In this document: positions 7,213 to 13,805 of the stretch, one piece after another
Position numbering within the stretch: the stretch's first letter is position 1
Layout of the letters: every line of letters begins with the position of its first letter
Origin: Alphaproteobacteria bacterium UBA2966
GTDB taxonomy: Bacteria; Pseudomonadota; Alphaproteobacteria; UBA2966
NCBI GenBank assembly: GCA_002348365.1
Contig: DEBC01000067.1
Coordinates: forward strand, 21,465-35,269
Reading direction: 5' to 3'
Length of the DNA: 13,805 bases
The notes under the pieces: model-generated
Told to the model about the DNA's origin: nothing
Databases searched by the model: none
Seen by the model: only the letters and a program-made list of their open reading frames with translations
Position numbers and translations under genes: made by a program

Positions 7213-9012
7213 ATGAGCGATTACGTAGCGCCAGTCCGTGAAATGCGTTTCGTCCTCGACGAAATAGCGAGCCTTGAGGCGCTCACCGGACTTCCGGGTT
7301 ATGAGGATGTAGCGGCTGATCTCGTTGATGCCATCCTCGGCGAGGCGGGCAAATTTGCCGCGAACGAACTCGCGCCCATGAACCGTTCAGGGGACCTGTC
7401 GGGTAGTCGGCTCGAGAACGGAGTGGTGTACGCCCCCGAGGGGTTCAAGGAAGCCTACAGCAAATTTGTCGAGGCCGGGTGGTGCAGCGTGGCGTTCGAT
7501 CCCGAGTACGGGGGGCAGGGGCTGCCGCGGGCGGTCAGTACAGCGGTCAGTGAAATGGTCGCGGCATCAAATCTTTCGTTCAGTCTGTGCCCGATGCTCA
7601 CCCATGGCGCTGTCGACCTTCTGATCCATCACGGAACAGAGGCGCAGAAGCAAACATACCTGGCGAAAATGATCAGCGGTGAGTGGTCCGGCACCATGAA
7701 CATGACAGAGCCTCACGCCGGTTCTGATGTTGGCGCTCTCAAGACTCGCGCCGTGCCAGAGGGCGACCACTACCGGATTACCGGAACGAAGATCTTCATT
7801 ACCTGGGGCGAGCACGAGATGGCCGACAACATCATTCACATGGTGTTGGCACGCACGCCTGACGCGCCACCCGGATCGAAGGGAATTTCATGCTTCATTG
7901 TCCCGAAGTACCTGGTCAATGCGGACGGATCCCTGGGCGAGCGAAACGATCTTCGCTGTGTCTCGCTCGAGCACAAGTTGGGAATCAATGCGAGCCCCAC
8001 CGCGGTCATGTCATTTGGGGATTCGGAAGGTGCCATCGGATACCTGATTGGTGAGGAATACGACGGTATGCACTGCATGTTCACCATGATGAACATGGCG
8101 CGCCTCGATGTTGGTCTCGAAGGAATCGCTATCGCGGACCGCGCTTACCAGCAGGCTCTTTCGTACGCCCGGGAACGTGTGCAAGGGCGCCCGGTGGATG
8201 GGTCTCGGAAGGATGCGGTACCCATCATCCAACATCCGGACGTGCGTCACATGTTGATGACGATGAAGGCGACGACCGAGGCCGCGCGGGCACTGGCCTA
8301 TTTCACGGCCGCGCATCTTGATATTGCCGAGCGTCACTCCGAGGAGGGACAGCGCCGCAAAAGCCAGGGGTTGGTCGAGTTGCTGACGCCGGTGGTCAAG
8401 GCGTGGGCGACTGACATCGGTGTCGAAATGGCGTCCATCGGTGTTCAGGTGCATGGCGGCATGGGATTCATCGAGGAAACCGGTGCCGCCCAACATTACC
8501 GCGATGCCCGTATTACGCCGATTTACGAAGGAACCAACGGTATTCAGGCCCTGGATCTCGTGGGACGGAAATTGACGTACGATGACGGCGTCCATGTGCG
8601 TCGATTGCTGGATGATATGCGAGCGACCGTCGGCGATCTTGGTTCGGGTTCCAATGGAACTTCGGATCTGGGAGATCGCCTGGCGGCGGCCGTTGAAGAT
8701 CTCGCGGCGGCGACCGACTGGATGATCGAAACCCGCGGTGCAGGCGCCGCCAACGATTGGGCGGGTGGCGCCACCGATTACCTGCGCATGCTGGGCGTGA
8801 CGACAGGGGGCTACCTGATGGCGCGCGCGGCGCTGGCTGCGGAACGGCGTTTGGCCGATGGCAGTAGTGATCGCGAGTTCCTCAGTGCCAAAATCGCGAC
8901 GGCCCGGTTTTATGGAGATCATGTTCTACCGCGTGCCGGTGCCTTGCTCGGTCCGGTGACGCGTGGCGCTGAGCTCTTGTTTGCCATCGAGCCGGAACAC
9001 ATGGCGAACTAG
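7213..9012 (+). CDS. Acyl-CoA dehydrogenase, long DmdC/FadE type
   Basis: A 599-residue flavoprotein that introduces a trans-2 double bond into an acyl-CoA, passing electrons from FAD to ETF. It starts with the short N-terminal motif of the long subfamily (YVAPVREMRFVL, residues 4-15). It continues with the helical N domain, the middle beta domain with NMTEPHAGSDVG (163-174) and TKIFITWGEHEMADN (192-206), and the C-terminal helical domain with QVHGGMGFIEE (412-422). The catalytic base is expected at Glu439 in YEGTNGIQ (438-445). Residues from about 460 to 599 form the extra C-terminal domain found in ~600-residue members such as 3-methylmercaptopropionyl-CoA dehydrogenase DmdC and mycobacterial FadE5, and absent from ~380-residue short-chain enzymes. 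It is the first gene of the plus-strand cluster, 58 bases before the crotonase gene. Chain length or special substrate cannot be fixed; dmdC is possible but unproven. Confidence 0.93.
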   Translation: MSDYVAPVREMRFVLDEIASLEALTGLPGYEDVAADLVDAILGEAGKFAANELAPMNRSGDLSGSRLENGVVYAPEGFKEAYSKFVEAGWCSVAFDPEYGGQGLPRAVSTAVSEMVAASNLSFSLCPMLTHGAVDLLIHHGTEAQKQTYLAKMISGEWSGTMNMTEPHAGSDVGALKTRAVPEGDHYRITGTKIFITWGEHEMADNIIHMVLARTPDAPPGSKGISCFIVPKYLVNADGSLGERNDLRCVSLEHKLGINASPTAVMSFGDSEGAIGYLIGEEYDGMHCMFTMMNMARLDVGLEGIAIADRAYQQALSYARERVQGRPVDGSRKDAVPIIQHPDVRHMLMTMKATTEAARALAYFTAAHLDIAERHSEEGQRRKSQGLVELLTPVVKAWATDIGVEMASIGVQVHGGMGFIEETGAAQHYRDARITPIYEGTNGIQALDLVGRKLTYDDGVHVRRLLDDMRATVGDLGSGSNGTSDLGDRLAAAVEDLAAATDWMIETRGAGAANDWAGGATDYLRMLGVTTGGYLMARAALAAERRLADGSSDREFLSAKIATARFYGDHVLPRAGALLGPVTRGAELLFAIEPEHMAN

Positions 9013-9060
9013 TCGCAGCCTGCGAACCCGTCGCGGATTGCGTCATTCCACTTTAGCCTC

Positions 9061-9065
9061 GGAGG
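9061..9065 (+). promoter_or_regulatory. Ribosome binding site fixing the crotonase start
   Basis: GGAGG sits five bases before the ATG at 9071. The frame is open upstream to 8963, inside the dehydrogenase gene, but this strong site and the family N-terminus place the start at 9071. Confidence 0.8.
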
Positions 9066-9070
9066 ACTCA

Positions 9071-9868
9071 ATGACCGATGCGGTAACCCAAGACGTCGCC
9101 GATAACATCCTGACGCTCACCATGAACTGGCCGGACCGGCTCAACGTTTTGGGCGGCGATATGGTTGACGGTTTGGCGGCGGGTTTCAAACGGGCGGATG
9201 AGGATCCGGACGTTCGCTGCGTGATACTTCAAGGCGCAGGCAATCACTTTTGTGCCGGTGGAGACATTCAATTGATGCAGGATTGGGTGACTGCAGATGT
9301 TGAAACCCGGCAGGAACAGTTTCGGATGTTCATCGAACGGTTTCACGTCGTCGTCAATGCCATGCAAACGCTTTCCAAACCGGTCATCGCCAGCGTCCAT
9401 GGTGCGGTTGCCGGTGCCGGGTTGTCGATCACCATGGGTTGTGATCTTGCGATCGCGGCGGACGATGCCGTGTTTACACTTGCCTATATCAAGATTGGGA
9501 CCAGTCCGGATGGGGGCGGCACCTACTGTCTTCCGAGAATTGTCGGACTCAAAAAGGCTATGGAGATCGCCATGTTGGGTGACAGGTTTGATGCTGAAAC
9601 CGCCCTGTCACTCGGCATCTTGAACAAGGTCGTTGCGCCCGCTGACCGGGAGCAAGAGAGCAGATCTCTGGCCCTGCGCCTGGCGGAAGGCCCAACGATT
9701 GCCCTGGGGCGCACAAAGGCGTTGCTGCAGGCGTCGTTGACATCGGATCTGGAAGTCCAGTTGAAGGCGGAGAAGGAGAGCTTTGCCCACTGCGCGGCCA
9801 CCGATGACTTTACCGAGGGCATGATGGCGTTCATGCAGAAGCGGCCTCCGGAATTTCGCGGCGAATAG
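9071..9868 (+). CDS. Enoyl-CoA hydratase/isomerase family protein, PaaG-like
   Basis: A 265-residue protein, standard length for the crotonase family. The CoA-binding and oxyanion-hole segments are seen as GAGNHFCAGGDI (55-66) and HGAVAGAGLS (110-119). The two glutamates that activate water in classical enoyl-CoA hydratase are missing: alignment to the rat enzyme puts Ser119 at the first and Tyr139 at the second. Instead there is Asp147 in GTSPDGGGTYCLPR (143-156), the PDxGG signature of PaaG-type proteins, in which an Asp at this place serves isomerisation of ring or unsaturated acyl-CoAs. The C-terminal EGMMAFMQKRPPEFRG also resembles PaaG. I therefore expect an isomerase-like or other non-hydratase reaction on a CoA thioester. 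It follows the dehydrogenase by 58 bases and is separated from the next gene by 170 bases, so the next gene may have its own transcription start. Confidence 0.9.
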   Translation: MTDAVTQDVADNILTLTMNWPDRLNVLGGDMVDGLAAGFKRADEDPDVRCVILQGAGNHFCAGGDIQLMQDWVTADVETRQEQFRMFIERFHVVVNAMQTLSKPVIASVHGAVAGAGLSITMGCDLAIAADDAVFTLAYIKIGTSPDGGGTYCLPRIVGLKKAMEIAMLGDRFDAETALSLGILNKVVAPADREQESRSLALRLAEGPTIALGRTKALLQASLTSDLEVQLKAEKESFAHCAATDDFTEGMMAFMQKRPPEFRGE

Positions 9869-10038
9869 GTTGGTGTCGGGTGCGCAGGCATTCCGGGCCA
9901 AGTTGAATTCAAGCGTGCGACATGATGTAGTCGCGCGGGATTGATCAAGTTGTTTTGGCCTTGCCGCGCGTACCGGATCATGGTCCGCGGGGGTGCAAAT
10001 TCGGACGATTTGGCAGATCAGACGAACCGGAGAGGACG
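9869..10038 (+). other. Intergenic spacer between the crotonase and nitronate monooxygenase-like genes
   Basis: This is the longest gap inside the plus-strand cluster (170 bases). It holds a 7-base inverted repeat, CGCGCGG at 9932-9938 and CCGCGCG at 9964-9970, with a 25-base loop and no T-run after it, so it is not a convincing terminator. No clear promoter or small gene is seen. Confidence 0.5.
10029..10035 (+). promoter_or_regulatory. Ribosome binding site fixing the nitronate monooxygenase-like start
   Basis: GGAGAGG precedes the ATG at 10039; its GGAG half has six bases of spacing. The frame is open back to an ATG at 9955, but that start would add 28 arginine- and proline-rich residues not typical of the family. 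Confidence 0.6.
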
Positions 10039-11040
10039 ATGTTCAGAACGCGTGTAACCGAATTATTCGGGATCGAGCATCCGCTCGTTCAGGGCGGACT
10101 TCAGGGCGTGGGCAAGGCCGAACTGGTCTCCGCCGTCGCCAATGCGGGAGCCTTGGGTTTCCTTACGGCGTTGACCCAGCCGACGCCTGAAGATTTGGCT
10201 AAGGAAGTCCAGCGGACGCGCGATATGACTGACCAGCCGTTCGGCGTCAACATAACGATTTTGCCGACCCTGACACCGGTCCCTTACGACGAATACGCTC
10301 ATGCTGCGGTTGACTCGGGTGTGAAGATCATCGAGACGGCAGGTCGTAATCCCGAGCCCCTGATGCCCATCTTCAAGGCGGCGGGCGCGAAGACGCTGCA
10401 CAAGTGCACATCGGTACGGCACGGCTTGAAAGCGCAAAGCATTGGTTGCGACGCAGTTGGCATTGACGGGCTCGAATGCGCAGGTCATCCCGGCGAGGAT
10501 GATATCCCCGGCCTCATCCTGTTGCCCGCCTCGGCGGACCAGATCGAGATTCCCATCGTGGCTTCGGGCGGATTCGCCGATGCGCGGGGTCTGGTTGCAG
10601 CTCTGGCGCTCGGCGCAGATGCGATCAATATGGGCTCGCGGATGGTGGCGACCCAGGAAGCGCCGGTCCATGACAACGTCAAGCAGTTCATGGTCCAGTG
10701 CACGGAGCGCGATACGGTTTTGATCCTTCGCAATCTGCGCAACACCGCTCGAATTCTTAAGAACAGCGTCGCTGAAAAAATTCGGGAAGTGGAGACAACG
10801 AACCCTGATCACACGATCGAGGATCTCATCCCCTACGTATCCGGCGAGAAAAGCCGCGAAGTCCTCGAGACCGGCGATCTCGACCTCGGGATCATTTGGG
10901 GCGGACAGACAGTTGGACTCATCGAAGACGTCCCCACTGTCAAAGAACTCGTCGATCGGATCATTTCCGAAGCGACGGAGATCGTGAACGGTCGTCTCGC
11001 GGGTCTTTTACCGGCAGAGCAAGAACGCGTTCCGGCGTAA
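10039..11040 (+). CDS. Nitronate monooxygenase family FMN enzyme (2-nitropropane dioxygenase-like)
   Basis: A 333-residue TIM-barrel flavoprotein, usual length for the nitronate monooxygenase/FabK superfamily. The N-terminal LFGIEHPLVQGGLQGVG (9-25) with following ANAGALGFL (35-42) is the family's FMN-binding beginning. GIDGLECAGHPGED (141-154) holds the conserved His150, which in characterised nitronate monooxygenases is the catalytic base. VASGGFADARG (174-184) and ALGADAINMGSRMVATQEAP (190-209) form the FMN phosphate site. Known members oxidise alkyl nitronates such as propionate-3-nitronate to carbonyl compounds and nitrite, while the related FabK uses NAD(P)H to reduce enoyl-ACP. The motif reads ECAGHPG where class I enzymes have EAGGH, so the subclass is uncertain. 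It sits between a crotonase and an acyl-CoA ligase gene, 42 bases before the latter, which suggests a substrate linked to acid or acyl-CoA metabolism. Confidence 0.88.
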   Translation: MFRTRVTELFGIEHPLVQGGLQGVGKAELVSAVANAGALGFLTALTQPTPEDLAKEVQRTRDMTDQPFGVNITILPTLTPVPYDEYAHAAVDSGVKIIETAGRNPEPLMPIFKAAGAKTLHKCTSVRHGLKAQSIGCDAVGIDGLECAGHPGEDDIPGLILLPASADQIEIPIVASGGFADARGLVAALALGADAINMGSRMVATQEAPVHDNVKQFMVQCTERDTVLILRNLRNTARILKNSVAEKIREVETTNPDHTIEDLIPYVSGEKSREVLETGDLDLGIIWGGQTVGLIEDVPTVKELVDRIISEATEIVNGRLAGLLPAEQERVPA

Positions 11041-11082
11041 CCAGGCGTCCGGGCCTCAAACCTGCAGCTCAGGAACCTCGTC

Positions 11083-12768
11083 ATGACAGAGCACAGTTGG
11101 CTGAAGAGTTACCCCGACAGCGTGGATTGGAACATGCCGATAACCGCGAAAGCGCTCTATACGCTTTTCGATGACGCCGTCGACAAGTTCCCGCAGCGCC
11201 CGTGTCTCGATTTTCTGGGCAGGGTTTACAGCTACACCGAGCTCGACCAACTCATAAACCGGGCGACGGCTGGTTTTCAGAAACTGGGCGTCGGTAAAGG
11301 CATCAAGGTTGGCCTCTTCCTGCCCAATTGCCCGCAGTTCGTGGTGTGCTACTACGCGATTCTGAAAGCGGGCGGCACCGTTGTGAACTACAGCCCGCTC
11401 TACTCAGAGCCGGAGCTCTTGCAACAGATCGAGGATTCCCAGACCGACATCATGGTCACCCTCAACCTTGTGGCGCTCTATCCAAAGGCGCAAGCCATGC
11501 TCGAGCAGAGCCGGTTGAAGTCCCTGGTTGTCGGTACCATGAGCGAAGTGCTGCCATTTCCCAAGAATTGGCTGTTTCCGCTGGTCAAGCACCGCGACGT
11601 CGTGCGGGCCCCGAACGAACCCAGCCACATTCCCTTTGAGGAGTTGATCAACAACGACGGCGCCTACGAACCCGCCACAATCGATCCCGACAAGGATGTG
11701 GCGGTGTTGCAGTACACGGGCGGCACCACGGGCGTACCCAAAGGAGCCATGCTGACTCACGCAAATATCTACACGAATACCGTCCAGTGCGGGGTCTGGT
11801 TCCCGGGACTCGAACCTGGTGTCGAGCGAATCATGGGGGTGTTGCCGTTCTTCCATGTCTTCGCCATGACTGCCGTCATGAACATGAGCATCTATATCGG
11901 TGCGGTGATAATCATGCACCCACGTTTCGAACTCGACGCGGTCCTGCAAGACATCAACAAGAAGAAGCCCACCGTGTTTGACGGTGTGCCGACCATGTTC
12001 GGAGCCATCAATGCGCACCCCAAGCTTCAGGAGTTTGATCTCAAGTCCATCAAAGCCTGCATTTCCGGTGGAGCTCCGCTCCCCGTGGAGGTCAAGCAGC
12101 GTTTCGAGCAACTTTCGGGCTGCAAGTTGGTTGAAGGATACGGCCTGACTGAGTGTTCTCCGACCGCGACCTGTAATCCGTTCACGGACCAGGCCAAGGC
12201 CGGCTCGATTGGTCTTCCTTTACCAGGAACGGCGATCGAGATTGTCGATCGTGAAGATCCAACGAAGGTTCTGCCCCAGGGCGAGACCGGTGAGATCTGC
12301 ATCACAGGGCCTCAAGTCATGGCGGGCTATTGGCGAAACGAAGAAGCGACACGTGAGGTCATCGTCGATGGTCGGCTGCGCACGGGAGACGTCGGATACA
12401 TCGACGAAGATGGCTATACGTTCATCATCGATCGCATCAAGGATCTCATTCTCGTCAGCGGCTTCAACGTCTACCCCCGGAATGTCGAGGATGGAATTTA
12501 CCAGCACCCTGCCGTGGAAGAGGTGACAGTGATTGGTGTTCCCGACGAATATCAGGGTCAGAGCGTGAAGGCCTTCGTGAAATTGAGGGAAGGGCAGGCG
12601 CTGACCCAGGAGGAACTGACCGCATTCCTCAAGGAGAAACTAGGCCGTCACGAATTGCCTAAACACATTGAGTTCCGCGACGCCTTGCCCAAAACGATGA
12701 TTGGCAAGCTCTCCAAAAAAGAACTCGTGGCAGAGGAACAGGCGAAGATCGAGGCCGCAAGTTCCTGA
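11083..12768 (+). CDS. fadD: Long-chain fatty acid--CoA ligase, FadD type
   Basis: A 561-residue adenylate-forming enzyme that activates a fatty acid with ATP and CoA to acyl-CoA, AMP and pyrophosphate. Length and N-terminus (WLKSYPDSVDWNM, 6-18) match Escherichia coli-type FadD. The P-loop motif YTGGTTGVPKGA is at 211-222, the fatty-acid gate/A4 region LPFFHVFAM at 254-262, YGLTECSP at 353-360, TGD with Asp436 at 434-436, and the hinge DRIKDLILVSGFNVYP at 450-465. The C-terminal catalytic lysine is Lys542 in IGKLSKKEL. All key residues are present, so it should be active. A ribosome site AGGAA lies seven bases before ATG at 11083. It is the last gene of the plus-strand cluster, 42 bases after the flavoenzyme gene, and ends 29 bases from the convergent RND gene. 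Exact chain-length preference is unknown. Confidence 0.94.
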   Translation: MTEHSWLKSYPDSVDWNMPITAKALYTLFDDAVDKFPQRPCLDFLGRVYSYTELDQLINRATAGFQKLGVGKGIKVGLFLPNCPQFVVCYYAILKAGGTVVNYSPLYSEPELLQQIEDSQTDIMVTLNLVALYPKAQAMLEQSRLKSLVVGTMSEVLPFPKNWLFPLVKHRDVVRAPNEPSHIPFEELINNDGAYEPATIDPDKDVAVLQYTGGTTGVPKGAMLTHANIYTNTVQCGVWFPGLEPGVERIMGVLPFFHVFAMTAVMNMSIYIGAVIIMHPRFELDAVLQDINKKKPTVFDGVPTMFGAINAHPKLQEFDLKSIKACISGGAPLPVEVKQRFEQLSGCKLVEGYGLTECSPTATCNPFTDQAKAGSIGLPLPGTAIEIVDREDPTKVLPQGETGEICITGPQVMAGYWRNEEATREVIVDGRLRTGDVGYIDEDGYTFIIDRIKDLILVSGFNVYPRNVEDGIYQHPAVEEVTVIGVPDEYQGQSVKAFVKLREGQALTQEELTAFLKEKLGRHELPKHIEFRDALPKTMIGKLSKKELVAEEQAKIEAASS

Positions 12769-12797
12769 CAACCTGAAAAGTTGGGTTTGCGCAGGTC

Positions 12798-13805
12798 CTA
12801 TTCTGCCGCCTGAACGCCCTTGTCGCGATGCCTGGTTTCCAGGGCCGTTAGCCGGCGCGCGATATAGCCCGCGGGCCGCGTGTAGCGGGCGAGCAGCAGG
12901 TACAGTACTGGTATAGCGAACAGGCTCAGCAGGGTTGCAAAGCTGACGCCGCCGATGATCACGGTGCCAAGTGCGCGCCGGGCCTCGGCGCCCGCGCCGC
13001 TACCGGTGGCCAGGGGTATGGCGCTGAATGCAGTTGCGATGCTGGTCATCAGGATCGGGCGCAGGCGGGTGATCGAAGCTTCGCGAATCGCCTCATGCAG
13101 TTCGCGTCCCTCATCCCGCATCTGATTGGCGAATTCGACGATCAGAATACCGTTCTTGGCGGTGAGACCGATCAGCATGACCATGCCGATCTGGCTGTAG
13201 ATGTTCAGTGATAGTCCTAAGATCAGAATCGACCCCAGGGCACCGGTGACCGCCAGCGGTACTGTGAGCATGATGATAAGGGGGTGGACGAAGCTCTCGA
13301 ATTGGGCTGCGAGCGCAAGAAATACGATCAGCAACGCCAGTCCGAACGTGACGAAAAGGGAGGTTGACGACTCGTTGAACTCGCGTGACGCGCCATCCCA
13401 GCTGACACGCGCGGTCACGGGAAGCTCTTCGACACCGATTTCGGTTAATTGTTCGATGGCTTCGCCCATGGTGTAACCCGGCGCGAGTGAGGCCGTGACG
13501 GTGATGGCGCGCATGCGGTCCACGCGTTTCAATTCTCGAGCGCCTGCGGTCTCTCGGAATGAAACCAGGTTAGAAAGGGGGATCAACTCCTCGTTGGTTC
13601 GCGATCGCACGTAGATGTTGCTCAGATCGCCGGGTCGAGTGCGGTCTTCCGCGCGGGCCTGCAGCACCACGTTGTAGAGCTTCCCGCCCACGTCGACCGT
13701 TGTGACGAACCGCGCACCCAGCATGGTTTCGAGAGTGCGCCCGATGTCATCGATCGAGACGCCCAGATCGGCCGCGCGGTTCCGGTCGATGTCGACAAGC
13801 AGTTG
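12798..13805 (-). CDS. RND efflux transporter permease (AcrB/HAE-1-like), C-terminal part
   Basis: The frame is open to the right edge of the window, so only the last 335 residues of a protein that normally has about 1000-1050 are seen; the ATG at 13724 is internal. The first ~140 visible residues belong to the periplasmic pore/docking domain (VDIDRNRAADLG at the edge, then IPLSNLVSF). Then come five membrane helices, TM8-TM12. Proton-relay residues match AcrB: Lys in IGLTAKNGILIVEFA (AcrB Lys940) and Thr in RPILMTSIA (AcrB Thr978). The loop PLATGSGAGAEARRALGT before the last helix is also family-typical. It would export drugs, bile salts, fatty acids or solvents with a membrane-fusion and an outer-membrane partner that are not in view. 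Stop TAG at 12798-12800. It is convergent with fadD, so it belongs to a different transcript. Confidence 0.93.
   Translation of the reverse strand, partial: QLLVDIDRNRAADLGVSIDDIGRTLETMLGARFVTTVDVGGKLYNVVLQARAEDRTRPGDLSNIYVRSRTNEELIPLSNLVSFRETAGARELKRVDRMRAITVTASLAPGYTMGEAIEQLTEIGVEELPVTARVSWDGASREFNESSTSLFVTFGLALLIVFLALAAQFESFVHPLIIMLTVPLAVTGALGSILILGLSLNIYSQIGMVMLIGLTAKNGILIVEFANQMRDEGRELHEAIREASITRLRPILMTSIATAFSAIPLATGSGAGAEARRALGTVIIGGVSFATLLSLFAIPVLYLLLARYTRPAGYIARRLTALETRHRDKGVQAAE

Noticed and set aside
8011..8922. A 303-codon open frame on the minus strand inside the acyl-CoA dehydrogenase gene
   Set aside because: It lies wholly antisense to a well-supported gene, has a His/Arg-rich composition with no recognisable motif, and such frames are common opposite GC-rich genes.
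9932..9970. Inverted repeat CGCGCGG/CCGCGCG as a terminator after the crotonase gene
   Set aside because: The stem is 7 bases with a 25-base loop and is not followed by a T-run; chance is likely in GC-rich DNA.
10063..10812. A 249-codon minus-strand open frame opposite the nitronate monooxygenase-like gene
   Set aside because: Antisense shadow; low-complexity Arg-rich translation with no family signature and no ribosome site noted.
11404..12111. A 235-codon minus-strand open frame opposite fadD
   Set aside because: Antisense to a gene with every catalytic motif intact; the translation is His/Asp/Gly-rich and resembles nothing.
7213..12768. Direct assignment of the cluster as dmdC-dmdD-dmdB
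   Set aside because: The crotonase lacks hydratase glutamates and the ligase reads as a long-chain FadD; kept only as a hypothesis.
12769..12783. Small hairpin CAAC...GTTG between fadD and the RND gene as a bidirectional terminator
   Set aside because: Only four paired bases with a 7-base loop and no long T-run; too weak to call.
1..13805. Mobile elements, CRISPR arrays, tRNA genes, phage or defence systems
   Set aside because: No transposase or integrase motifs, no regularly spaced repeats, no tRNA-like cloverleaf and no defence-type domains were recognised; almost all of the window is filled by metabolic, tRNA-modification and transport genes.

Overview
The window looks like an ordinary chromosomal stretch of a moderately GC-rich Gram-negative bacterium, most likely a proteobacterium. 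The evidence is an inner-membrane RND efflux pump, AGGAGG-type ribosome sites, tight operons and a rich acyl-CoA and hydantoinase-type catabolic repertoire. A threonylcarbamoyl-AMP synthase next to an FAD-linked 2-hydroxyacid oxidase is an arrangement I associate from memory with alphaproteobacteria, so that is my weak guess. I see no mobile element, integrase, tRNA, rRNA, CRISPR array or abrupt composition change. No stretch of 300 bases lacks a gene; the largest gaps are 7028-7212 and 9869-10038.

Layout: (1) 1-592, plus strand: the C-terminal part of a cobalamin-independent methionine-synthase-like methyltransferase, cut by the window edge. (2) 600-7027, minus strand, read right to left: Sua5-type threonylcarbamoyl-AMP synthase, an FAD-linked D-2-hydroxyacid dehydrogenase, then HyuA and HyuB, the two subunits of a hydantoinase/oxoprolinase/carboxylase-type ATP-dependent enzyme. 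HyuA and HyuB overlap by 4 bases. (3) 7028-7212: a divergent control region. (4) 7213-12768, plus strand: a DmdC/FadE-like acyl-CoA dehydrogenase, a crotonase-family protein of the PaaG type, an FMN nitronate monooxygenase-like enzyme and a FadD-type acyl-CoA ligase. (5) 12798-13805, minus strand: the C-terminal third of an RND efflux permease, cut by the window edge.

The plus-strand cluster reads as acid activation (ligase), alpha,beta-desaturation (dehydrogenase), then isomerisation or another crotonase reaction, with a flavoenzyme of unknown substrate. It lacks a 3-hydroxyacyl-CoA dehydrogenase and a thiolase, so it is a specialised or accessory acyl-CoA module and not a full beta-oxidation set. 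The minus-strand operon couples a housekeeping tRNA-modification gene to an oxidase and a HyuAB enzyme whose substrate cannot be read from sequence. Nothing here is clearly a new kind of system. The most interesting points are the crotonase lacking both classical hydratase glutamates, the nitronate monooxygenase-like gene embedded among acyl-CoA genes, and the resemblance of the cluster to a DmdB/DmdC/DmdD set.
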